Assembly: GCF_032854445.1 (NCBI RefSeq)
Contig: NC_088301.1
Coordinates: forward strand, 6,990,044 to 7,054,043
Direction of reading: 5' to 3'
Length of the DNA stretch: 64,000 nt
DNA from: Liolophura sinensis
Lineage: Eukaryota > Mollusca > Polyplacophora > Chitonida > Chitonidae
Below the pieces are notes generated by a model. That model saw nothing but the letters and a program-made list of their open reading frames with translations. It did no database searches and was not told the DNA's origin. The position numbers and the translations under genes were made by a program. This document shows, in pieces, positions 1 to 12,900 of this stretch (positions are counted from its first letter, which is position 1; every line of letters begins with the position of its first letter).

Positions 1-230
1 ATAATTTACAATACCCCAAAAAGTATCATGATATAATTTACAATACCCCAAAAAGTATCATGATATAATTTACAATACCCCAAAAAGGTAGCACGATAGA
101 ATTTGCAATACCAAAAAAAGTATAATGATATAATTTACAATACTAAAAAAAAGTAGCATAGTATAGTTTACCATACCCAAAAAAAGTAGCATGATATAAT
201 TTACAATACCAAAAAATGTTACTGTATGAT
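1..230. repeat. 32-bp minisatellite
   Basis: About seven tandem copies of a 32-bp AT-rich unit (ATAATTTACAATACCCC followed by an A-run and GTATCATGAT). The first copies begin at 1, 33 and 65; later copies drift, with ACCCC becoming ACC plus A-runs. The open frame across it on the minus strand is a by-product of the periodicity, not a gene. Confidence 0.85.
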
Positions 231-924
231 AGTTACCAAGCCTTGTTATGTTTTTAAGCCACCCCATGTTAAGTTATATGACACCACTTGAGACTATGTA
301 ATAGATACTTGAAATAGAGTTAGACAGAATTTGAAATCAGACCGTCACCATTTCCAAGTTTCTCCCTCTTTCCCTAGCTCTCCCACTTTAATTTTGTCAG
401 AATAGGGTGTCTCAACATGCTTTTGCACAAATTTTCTACATGTTCCTACTCTTTTGCAAGTGGTCTTTTGCTGTAATGTCTACAGTGTCTTGTCACCCAG
501 GGTTAGTGTACTCTAAATCTATGTTTGACAAGTTATCCCTCATCAGACAAAAATACTTCGCTTTTCAGTGGACAACAACGGTCACGTGGGGTACAGATAT
601 ATTCTTGAATCCTGCAGACAATGTCAAATGTGTCTTCTGATTAGGTTATCTACCTATGTTGGGTTGTAAATACAATGGTCACACCACTGAAGCGATTCAC
701 CTACACACTAGTCTTCTGCCCTGAATTGATGTGTCTTTGCTTGATAAATTTGTTACATGGTTACTCAGTGATAGGATATGGAAATATATGGTGTCAGTAA
801 ACTTCACAATGGGCTCCGCTAACGCCTCGCCCAATATGAGGATTACTGATACCATATATTTCCGTATCCTATCACTGAGTAGCGTTGTAACTAATATTAT
901 GAATCAATGTTTAATAATACTTAC
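231..924. other. Intron or flank of the NACHT/TPR gene
   Basis: No exon is recognisable here. The NACHT/TPR gene has a splice donor at 919-924 on the minus strand, so its next exon must lie to the left; none of the frames here shows a TPR-like segment with good splice sites, so the exon is probably outside the window. The only structure is the foldback element at 752-891. Confidence 0.5.
752..891. mobile_element. Foldback (MITE-like) element
   Basis: Two 49-bp arms, 752-800 and 843-891, are inverted copies of each other with only a few mismatches, for example CAGTGATAGGATATGG against the complement CAGTGATAGGATACGG. They flank a 42-bp GC-richer spacer. The structure fits a short non-autonomous foldback transposon; no target-site duplication was established. 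Confidence 0.7.
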
Positions 925-3900
925 CAGACTATAAATATGCTGTAGTGCTAGCGCTATATTTTCCAACAATGTCTCATCATTTGGGAAGATTTTATGTAAA
1001 GCTATCTTTAGATTCAGGGAGAAGATCTTTACGAGCAATGATAATTTATTGATGGTCATCCTGGCATCTGGTGTTATGCTTGTCTCACCAATGCCTTCCA
1101 AATGAAATGAACTGTTACAGTGCTTGTAATGAAAATATAAATGCAGCAATGTGTACATGTTTATGTAATGCTGGCCAACCAATCTGTATTGACAGAGCAC
1201 CACTGGTGTTACCACACACAATATGAACAGCTGGTTCCCCTTACCTCATCATAAATCTCTGCCATAAGGGCGTAGAGCTCCACCATCCTGTATGGGCGTG
1301 CCCCCAGTTCCCGCTCCTCAATCTTCATGGCCGTCTTCAGCAATTCTAGGGCCTCAAGGTATTTGCCTGCTTGTATTCTATATACAAAGAGAAAACATAA
1401 GCTGTAAACACAGACAAACACACAGCACTTTCCTGCTTGTATACTATGTACACAGACAAAACACAAGCTGTGAACAGGGACAAAACAGCAGGTACTTTCC
1501 TGTTTGTATCATACATACACAAATAAAACACAGGCTGTGAACGAAGAAAAAAGACAAGGTATTTTCTTGCTTGTATACCATGTACACAGAAAAAATACAA
1601 GCTGTGAACAGGGACAAAAGACAAGGTATTTTCTTGCTTGTATCCTACATACACAGACAAAACAAGTTATAAACACTGACAAAACACCAAGTACTTTCCT
1701 GCTTGTATCCTACATAGACAAAACACAATTAAAATAACATCACACAGAAGTAACATTTGGAGTAACATGATGATGTCTATGACATCATATTGTGTGTCTT
1801 AGAATTGGCTGGTCAGTTGCTACTCACACAACTCGGCAAACTTTCTCGTATCTGATGGATAGCAGCTCCTCATTGATGGCAACATCCTCCTCCAGGGCCG
1901 ACAAAGCCACTTTGTAATGATCCACCATTTCGGAGGACGACCCAACCTGACAACAACAACAACACTGCCACCATAACCATTTATCTATTTCTTTGGGGTT
2001 ACCATGGCAAATATATACCATATACAACAGCGTGGAAGGAATCACTTCCACTATATGAGTTACTGACAAATCTCCTAGGCTCACTTGTTCAAAAGTGTCT
2101 TAGTAGTTAAATAAGTAAATGCCTCATACAATTGAGTTGACTTTTAGTGGTGAATTTCGTAATTACACGAACAATAATGTACTCTACAGTTTGCATTGGA
2201 ATTTAATGCCCTTGGCAAACTTTGTTGCTCTGTATAAAATGCTGTAACAACATACCAAATCTGAGCATCATCTGTCCAGATATTGCTGTAATATTGATGA
2301 TGTGGCATTAAGCCATATTTATTCATTAAACCTAAATCAGGTGACACATTAGGCAAATTCTTCCCTTTCGTAAAGGTGTATTCTGCAAACTTCCAAACAC
2401 CTGTTTAATGTGTCTGTGCTGGCAATGGGGTATTTCTCAGGTGATCTGGTCCGCTACAAAATTTGCTTCTATCATTCGTCAGGTACAAGTGACATGTGAG
2501 CTCCCACTTAAAGTAATACTCTATCTCTTGAAGAAACAAGATCATAATCATATGTTTTGGACTGTTTTATTGCAGGACATTAGTAATCCCAATTTCTGAA
2601 GCTTCTACCTTCTTCCTCACCTTTCTCCAGTAGACAAGAAGCTGTGAACTGAACTCCTCATGGTAAAGTTTGTCAAAGACACTCCAGTCACATAAACATT
2701 TGGCCAGTCGATACTTGTCCTCTAGACACACTAGGTGGTAAGGGTACTCCTACAACAACACCACCTCAAAATAGAGCCTGAACACAATTTTGTACATTTA
2801 ATGATTTATTAATTTATTTATCTGATTGTTGTTTAACACAATACTCAAGACCTTTCCACATGTATGATGGCAGTCAGTTTTATTCATGTGGGAAACCAGG
2901 GTGTTTGGCACAAATCACCATCTTTTGAGCCTCATGGACAGTTTTATCAGCAAGGCCCAATGAACAGCGAGAGCAGGGGAAGATAAAAATTCCCTGTCCA
3001 AGGTCGACTTTTAACCCGTACTTTATGTGTAGAAGCAACTGAAAAATTTGTCAATTGTAATCACCAGAAAAAGACAAACTGAATTTTAGACATTTTTTCT
3101 GACTTCCACATACTCCAGTTAAAAGTCTAAGAGAAATTCTCCACAAGACTGAGACTCTAACAATGTATGTATATCAACATCCACTCAAAACAACTGAGCT
3201 GCAAAGTATAAAAGACTGACCTCACAAATTGCAAGCGCTTAAAAAGCCAAACTCTGAACAGGAACATACCCTATTTATGGCTGGTACATTGTTCTGAAGT
3301 ACAGAATCTGTTTTACAATTCCTAGAGCAAAACATTTTAACTGTAGCTTTGCTTGAGTTTCTGACTTACGTCTTAAGACATTAGATAAATATGTCCCCTA
3401 TATATTTATTCAGGCTTGACCAATTTTTTAGGTAACTACGAAAATCCTTTGTCAACTGTCAGCCGATCAGCATTCTAATAATGTAAATCTACATGTACCT
3501 AACTCCAGCACTGTCTTAATCATTACACATACCTCCACCAGCCTGTCAACATTATCCACACCCTCAAAGAAATCTGCCAGTTTTTTGTGCCACCAGTAGA
3601 AGGCATCAGCACAACCATCCACATCCGCATCACCAGCATCCTCGGGCTTCTGGAAGTACCTGCAATATGTCAAACAAGATACAGAATGTGACACAAAACA
3701 GACAATGTGACACAGCAGAGACAGGTATGTTAACTCATTAGCACCCTGGGCCATCTGGAAGTACCTGTAATATGTCATACAAGATACAGAATGTGACACA
3801 AAACACACCATCTGATACTGCAGATACAGGTGAGATGACTCATTAGCACCCTGGGCCATCTGGAAGTAGCTGCAATATGTCAAACAAGATACAGAATGTC

Positions 3901-6900
3901 ACACAAAACAACATCTGACACAGCAGATACAGGTATGATGACTCATTAGCACCCTGGGCCATCTGGAAGTACCTGTAATATGTCATACAAGATACAGAAT
4001 GTCACACAAAACACACCATCTGATACTGCAGATACAGGTATGTTAACTCATGAGCACCCTGGGCCATCTGGAATTACCTGCAATATGCCATACAAGATAC
4101 AGAATGTCACACAAAACAACATCTGACACAGCAGATACAGGTATGATGACTCATTAGCACCCTGGGCCATCTGAAAGTACCTGCAATATGTCATACAAGA
4201 TACAGAATGTCACACAAAACACACCATCTGATACTGCAGATACAGGTATGTTAACTCATTAGCGCCCTGGGCCATCTGGAAGTACCTGTAATATGTCATA
4301 CAAGATACAGAATGTGATACAAAAAACATCTGATACTGCAGATACAGGTGAGATGACTCATTAGCACCCTTCGCCATCTGGAAGTACCTGCAATATGTCA
4401 TACAAGACATAGAATGTGATACAAAACAGACAATGTGACACAGTAGATACAGGTATGATGACTCATGAGCACCCTGGGCCATCTGGAAGTACCTGCAATA
4501 TGTCAAACAGGATACAGAATGTCACACAAAACAACATCTGACACAGCAGATACAGGTACCTGGGCCATCTGGAATTACCTGCAATATGTCATACAAGATA
4601 AAGAATGTGATACAAAACACACCATCTGATACTGCAGATACAGGTGAGATGACTCATTAACACCCTGGGCCATCTGGAAGTACCTGCAATATGTCAAACA
4701 AGATACAGAATGCCACACAAAACAACATCTGACACAGCAGATACAGGTATGATGACTCATTAGCACCCTGGGCCATCTGGAAGTACCTGCAATATGTCAT
4801 ACAAGATAAAGAATGTGATACAAAACACACCATCTGACACAGCAGATACAGGTATGATGACTCATTAGCACCCTGGGCCATCTGGAAGTAGCTGCAATAT
4901 GTCAAACAAGATACAGAATGTCACACAAAACAACATCTGACACAGCAGATACAGGTACCTGGCCATCTGGAATTACCTGCAATATGTCATACAAGATAGA
5001 GGATGTGACACAAAACACACCATCTAATACAGCAGATACAGATGAGATGACTCATTAGCACCCTGGGCCATCTGGAAGCAAATGCAATATGTCATACAAG
5101 ATACAGAATGTGACACAAAACACACCACCTGACACAGCAGATACAGGTATGATGACTCATTGGCACCCTGGGCCATCTGGAAGCAAATGCAATATGTCAT
5201 ACAAGATAGAGGATGCAGTAGATACAGATATGATTCGTAGGTTGGCATGTCATATGACATGTAGCTGAAACACTGCTGATGAGAAATGAAACCGTAACAA
5301 TCCTTTCATTGTCATAGAGAGAACATAAACACTATCTGATCTTCACTTGAATTTTACTAACAGTTGTTTATAATCAACCTTTAAAAAATGCTATCAAAAA
5401 TGTAAAGAACAGGCACTTTAAGTGTATTCATAATTTAATTCTTCAATCTGTTTGCACGTTTCTTAAAGCATATTTTGAGAGCATTACTCTGTGTAGATTG
5501 ATAACATTTTACCATTTTGAAGCCGTAAACTTGGCAAACCCAACTGTGTAGTTTGTCTCCAAAATCAAATTTAAAAATGAATAAATCACACCGAAAATTG
5601 CTCTTTAATAGGTGAAAAGTCGAGAATTAGGGCAATAAGTGCCTCATTTTGATACGTCAAAAATTTTATCAACCAACCAATTGACAGAGTGATTATTAAA
5701 ACTGGATGCTGGCGGCAGCTCAAAGCTTTATCACTGCAAATTAACTCAGATATTTCCGTCTGCACAAGGTCTTGGATTAACAGTGATATACTGACTTTTT
5801 CCTGACAGCCTTGCTCAGGGCTCTGTGATAGAAGTCAAGCCGACCCTCCGTGCTCTCCCCAAACGGCCTCAAGAAGGGTTTCAGTGTGGAGAACACTCGG
5901 TTCCACTTGCACTCTGTCAGCAGTCCGCTCTGCTTGACGCTCTCCTTCTCAGATGTCTCTTTCTCCTCTGCCAAAGTGAACGCATGAGTGTCAACTCTGG
6001 CAAACACGTGTACATTACCAGAAAACAACAAGGGTCCACTTTTACAGAACTTCATAAACCAATGTCCTGTAATTTTTCTCGTAAATCACATTGCTTTGTA
6101 GTGTTAAAACCTAAATGATGTCTGCTACCAAACTAAGTGTAAGGAAATATGACGAAGTTTTGTGAGCCCCCTTGGCCAAGTATATACTGTACATGTACGT
6201 TTCCCTCATCATAACGTGTTACAACATTACAACACATGCTTGAATACCATGTAGTCCCAAATTGGTCTCCCCAAATTTACACAATTCTTTTTTTTTTTTT
6301 CATATATACGCATACATGCACTTAACAGGATTTCAAATACCTGACATTACACATGATTTGGCCTCATCTTTTGCTACACTGTTTGAATAAGCACCTTGAT
6401 GACCTCTCCTTTGCTTGTATCATCATAGCTTTACAGCAAAGTGGGGAAAATCAGCACATTTTAACATAGGTGGGTTAACAGAATAATTAATATTATCCAT
6501 ACTAAACTGATGACTTATATCCTCCAATATGTATTTTAGAGGATTTGCAAAGTATTTATTTATTTATTAGATTTATATTTTACGCCATACTCAAGAAACC
6601 CACAACCATCCACAGGTTGGTGAAGGCCTTCCCAAGTATGGCATTTGCGAAGAAAATCAGGAAATTAAAGTCATGTTTTGTTAATCATTTTCATTATTGT
6701 ACAAACTTGCCCATGTCCATATACAATAATTTACCACACCGTAGAGCGATGATGTCAGATTACCAAGGTATCTTTCCATTGTTATTAGAGTCAGTACTGT
6801 CTTGAAAATTTGCCATGTTTAATTTTAATTTTACAAATTCTGATTAAAATAAATTTAATCCATCTTTGTACAAGATAGTATATGTGGCTGAACAAGTGTT

Positions 6901-9900
6901 ACTGTGACAGCGAGGGCAGTCAAAAGCATGCTGACTGTCAAACAGATCACTTACCTTTCTCATCAAAAGGTGAGGGAGGCATGAGGGTGGCCTCATTGCC
7001 CAATATGTGTCTCAACTCTGACTCTAGCAGACCCGCATTAGACGATTCCAGTAAACATAGCGTTGCCACAATTAAGTGACCTCCCCTCTCTCCTTCAAAC
7101 CGAGTCAACAGTTGCTCTAATAAACTAAAACAAAAAGTTAATATAATGTATTAATCAAGCAACTGCAGTAGACATTTCTCCATAACAGTTTATATATGCA
7201 GGAGGTCATCATGACAAATATGTTTGTTGGGTAACACTTCAAAGGTTTTATTGGCCTCTTGATGGCATTTTTTTTTTTAATTTCTCTAAATGTTAATTTC
7301 TTTAATATCTCTTTCATTAGCCTGAAGGAAAAAAATCACTATCAACCGATCCTACCTTTTCTGATTAGGACGCCTTACCACCAACAAAGAATTTTTTTAA
7401 TAATGATCACGCACACATTGTTTTCAGCAATCTTGCACATAAATTCAATTAAATTAAACCTTCAGGACTATTTGTCAACAATTTCTGACAATTACTAAAT
7501 ACAACTGGATTGGGCAAGTCATATATGGGCTGAAAAATAAGTTTTACTTCAAATATAGTTGGCATTTTAAAGCCTATACAATGTACAGAGAAGAGAAATT
7601 GATCAGACTTTTATAGTGGGAATGGTTGTTTGCTTAAACTGAACTTTTTGTGGCTGTAATAAATATCAGTAACTGTTATAAATAATAATTATAAATTAAT
7701 TTACTTTTAATTTAACTACCAATCTTATTGACAGGAGAGCTGCTAGCCTCTCACTGCATTTATTCGTTGCTACATGTGTCTTTAATGAGATTTAAAGGCA
7801 AACCTATTCCTCACAATTCTGCTGTGTAGCACATTTTCAGGATATATTCAGTCGTTGCTTTATTTCTTCACATTCACATCCAAACTGTGGACTGCACCCA
7901 AAGTGATGAAAATCAATCTCAACCAGTCTGAACTATATGAATCTGATTTGTTGAAAATTGTTCGCAAGCATGGAAGGATGGAGAAACACGGAGGGCATTA
8001 TCACAAACAAGGCTTTGATGACTTACTTAAGTAGTCCATCAGCGAGGTTATCTATGGTGGAATCTATCACACTAGAGTCATCAATTAAACGAATCTCCTC
8101 ACAGGCCACGGACAACCACAGTGGGTTCTCGGAAGACTCCTTAGCCAGCAGTTTCTCCACTTGACTCTCTGAGAGTGATCTGCGGTAACGGCCCAGCATC
8201 TCCTCAATTATACCCTGCAGAAAACAATGATTACTTCAGCATTTCCTGAATTATACCTCCAGGGCCAAAACAATAATTTAATATGATATCAATTACACAA
8301 TGAAGACAACAACAAAAATTACAGCAATCTTCAAGGACAAAAAACAATACCTTACATTGTAACATCCCCTCAATTATACCAGAAGGGCAAAAGAAATAAC
8401 TTAGAATGTTTTCAATTACACCTTGAGAACAAATATAATAAAAAAGAGGTCATCCTTCATGAAAAACAAAAGGGTTCCTCTTCATGAATAGCTGCACATG
8501 TGGTACAAGTTTAATGAACAGAAGGACAGACTAATGCCGCCCACAATGACAATAAACCCTGGACCATTTTGGCTGTGGGGTAAAAGGTACATTTTGGGAA
8601 CATAGACTTTCTCCCCGATATCTATTGTCAGAGGCTACATGTGACTCTTACCTTTCTAGACTGCATATCAAGAGGGGTAATCTGTAACTCAAGAGGCTTG
8701 GTTTCTCGGCTCATCAGTGTTAAATGTTGTGGTGTGTCATTTATGAGAGAGAAGACACATCGCACTTGAGGGACCAGTTTCCGTGGCAACCAACTCATCA
8801 CTAATGCTGCTTGATCTTCGGCAACCTACACATACAGGGACAACACCATTATTATTCAATTTTTTTGATTATTTGCTTTGCATTTAAAGTGGCAATCAAG
8901 AGTTTTTCGCTTTTATATAAGATAGCATTCAGGGTTATCAGTGGAGGAAAGGGGAGTAATTCATCATTCCTGACAAACCACATGACTTTTAATAGGCAAA
9001 CTATCAACAGCTGGATTTAAGCCTCTGACCTTTGGGGCTGATCACGAGTGCCAAGGAGCAATCCATTGCTCCTGACAAACCTCATGACTCTTAATAGCTA
9101 AACAATCAACAGCTGGATTTGAACCCATGATCTGACTGGTCAGGGGTCGATCGACAGCAAAAAGGTCAACGTTTCATCCAAATGAACCGCAGAGGGCCTT
9201 AACAGCATGATTATACTTGTAAGCAATAACACAACATTTTACCTGCAAAATGCACAAGGCTAATGTGGAGGAAACATGTTAACAAGGTATATGAATTAAG
9301 AAGGACACAGACATTTGTGTGCTGTAATTTGGGCACACACATGACAACTTTATAGTAACAGATCTGGTTATTGGACATTAAAGCCACAGGATCACAAAGC
9401 TGTCTTTCACTAACATCAGACTTAGTCTTAACTTGGGACACCATTCTCGAACTTCTATTTAAGCTTAAACATAAACTTTCATTTTTAATTTGAAAGCCTA
9501 GGATAGGTTATTGTATTCTTAAGTCACAATTTTAGCTCAGCAAGCTGTTCTGAAGTTGTCCAAGACACACTTGTCATCCTGGGCCAGATATAAATGTATG
9601 AAGGCCTATAGCCAAAAAAAGTACTGTCAATAAATATTACCATTCGTACAGTAGTGAAAGACAAATTCTAAAGATGTGATATTATGCGCCTAAGAGCATA
9701 ACATATACGCACCTGATTTAGGGCATCAACAAAGATAATGAGGGGTTTAGTGTTGGGGTTTGATAGTAGACTGCAGACCATCTGTGCTGCCGCCTCTAAG
9801 TTCTTGGGCATACTGGACTCCTGCACACAAAACAGAGCAGACAAACACATGTACACTGGATTCCTGTGTCCAAAACGCAACAGACAAATACATGTACACT

Positions 9901-12900
9901 GGACACTGTACCCAAAATAGAGCAGATCAACACACATACATGTATGTTAAACTCCTGTACCCAAAACAGAACAGATTATGTGTACTGGAACACAAAAACA
10001 AAGCCAAAAAACACATGCATACTCGACCCCTGTGCCCAATTAATTTTAGTTTTTTGATTGGTGTTTTACAGATTTAAACACTGGACTAATGTGCCCAAAA
10101 CAGAGTAGATAAACAGATGTAAACACCGGACCACTATGCCCAAAACAGAACAGACAAACAGCTGTAAACACTGGACTACTGTGCCGAAAACAGAGCAGAT
10201 AAACACATGTAAACACTGTACTACTGTGCCCAAAACTGAGCAGATAAAAAAATGTAAACACTGGAATACTGGACTACTGTACCGAAAACAGAGCAGATAA
10301 ACACATGTAAACACTGGAACACTGGACTACTGCGTCCAAAACAGACCAGACAAACAGATGTAAATACTGGACTACTGTGCCCAAAACAGAGCAGATAAAC
10401 ACATGTAAACACTGGACTACTGTGCCCAAAACAGAGCAGATAAACACATGTAAACACTGGACTACTGTGCCCAAAACAGAGCAGATAAACACATGTAAAC
10501 ACTGGACTACTGTGCCCAAAACAGAGTAGATAAAGAGATGTAAACACTGAAACACTGGACCACTGTGCTCAAAACAGAGCAGATAAACACATGTAAACAG
10601 TGGACTACTGTGCCCAAAACACAGCAGATAAACACATACATAAAACAGATGAGATAAAGACATAGATGAACTTGACTTTGGTCCTACGCTGTATTAAATT
10701 TGTCTTCATTTTACAGTTTAGAAGCCACTTAAAAATGACAGAGCATTTGGTGATCCCTCAAAACCATTTTAATTTATCAGAATTTAGAACAGACAGCACA
10801 TTAATCTATCACTTACAGTGAGAATACAGAAAGGTAAAATCAGTTGTTACTTACACTGGTGACTTCCATCTCAGACAATAGACGCTTTAACATGGGCTCC
10901 AGTGTGGTTGAGCCTGGCACGGCTCCAACAAAGTGATAGAACACGTGCCACTGACCACCTGCACACCTAACAAGTACAAAAACAGGCTACTTCAGTGTGC
11001 TTTAGTAAGGCCAGTACCACATAGTCTTATTAAATCGAGTTATATTTAATGTATTTCATCTAAAGTTAGGCACAGTATTTCAAAACGCACTTTGAAAAGA
11101 ATATAAAGGCCTTAAAATGATTCTTCGGATGCCAAGACGTGAATATTTCTAATAAGAAATTAATCACAAATTGGAGTGGCGAACACCACTATTAAAGGCT
11201 TACCCTGCAAGCTGTCGCTTCTGAGCTTTACTGGAGATAAGCTCCGCAGCTTTACAGAGAATGGAGGACTTTCCACTACCTGGTCCCCCTAATAACAACA
11301 GTGGAACATCTTTTTCTTCGTGGGTTATGTATGCTTCAATCTGAAATGAACAAAACAACTGATTTATAGATAATCACACTATAATGCATGTCATCTAGCA
11401 TGGTTATGTTAATACACACCTACTGTTATTCCAAGACAAATCTGTGACAGTTTGAATTTTTGAGATCATTCTTCAATTTCCATTATAGAGCTACTCCAGT
11501 GTCAAGACCTGTATGTCTTAAAAGGAGGGTAAAATGATAAGCATCAAGACTGAATTGCTTTCCTACAATGCCAAAAAAAAAATAACTGCATTATTAAAAC
11601 CACTGTTGTTAGTCTCGGAGGATAATGCAGAAACAAAATTCTGTCGTTTCCAATTTTGCCTGGTGTGACTTCTTGCAAAAACACTTGACATCATCCATCA
11701 CTGACGTATAGCCACAAATGGTGTTGCACTTTCAAACTCACATGATGTCACTCCAGCACAAATGACATACTTGATGTCACATCTGCCTGATCTGTCATCA
11801 CAGAAAGAATATTATCACATCACAGAAAGTGACGATTTTCTTTTTGAGGACTTTTCACATCCAGTGATTCAACAGTGTTATTCATCATAAATTTCCATGG
11901 GTTGCGCAGTAAGCTCTATTCAGTACATCTATTCAGTTTATGTCATGTTAATATTTCTGCCTGGTTTCTCTCAGGACTGAAGTAGCACTTAAAGGTCAAA
12001 AAGCCCTGTAACACTGTAAGTATGCCAAAACCAAAATGGGGCCCATCCTGACAGGTAAACCATCGCATGGACCCTGACCAATGAGATTGCCCATATCCAG
12101 CCCTTCCATCAGCTTTGAGCCAAACGGATTGTCAGGTTGCAAGCTGTATTTATTTATTTGATTGATTTTTTATGCCCTACTCAAGAATATTTCACTTATA
12201 TGATGTCGACCAGCATTATGGTGGGAGGAAACCGAGCAGAGAACGGAGGAAATCCACGACCATCCGCAGGTTGCTGACAGACTTTCTCACGTACAGCTGG
12301 ATGCAAGCTGTAGTCCAACTCTTGATGCAGCTTTAAGCTAGGAGAATCGTGCTGGTTTACTTCTCAGCATCATCAGTTTGACAGGGTAAACAAATTATGA
12401 CAACATTTTTTTATCCAAATTTTCATGTTTGGGGCATATTTTATGTCTAAAAAAATACTCCAATATTTTGTGCATATTTTCGATCAGTGGTCAGAAGTGT
12501 TCTAAGTGGCATCAACAGTGAACTTACCAGCTCAGCAGAACCAGCTTAACAACCCGCTTCTGGTCCACTCAATTCAGAATACTTCCCCCACAGAGAGGTT
12601 TTGAAAGCTCTCATCATTGTTGTCATGACTGCAGACTATATAATTTCTGGACAGAGCAGGGCCTGGCTTCACAAAGCACTCTTAACATTATGATCACTTT
12701 ACGTTGTTATGGTAGTTATAAGCTCGTAATGTTAATAGAGCTTCGTGAAACTGGGCCCTGACTGCTTAAACCACTCCCAATAAGGCTAAGAACATTTATG
12801 GTACTTTTATATGTTATAACAAATCCCAAGCTACATGTTAAGAAAAACCAAACATTCTATGTATCCTTTACAAGTTGTGTACATGTCACATAAGATTCCT

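Noticed and set aside
3467-5260. Several 60-140-residue open frames as a repeat-protein gene
   Set aside because: They follow the 105-bp array, lack their own promoter or conserved domain, and overlap a true exon only at its first residues.
10046-10663. Four overlapping cysteine-rich open frames
   Set aside because: All read the same 45-bp tandem unit in different frames, which any stop-free unit of length divisible by three produces.
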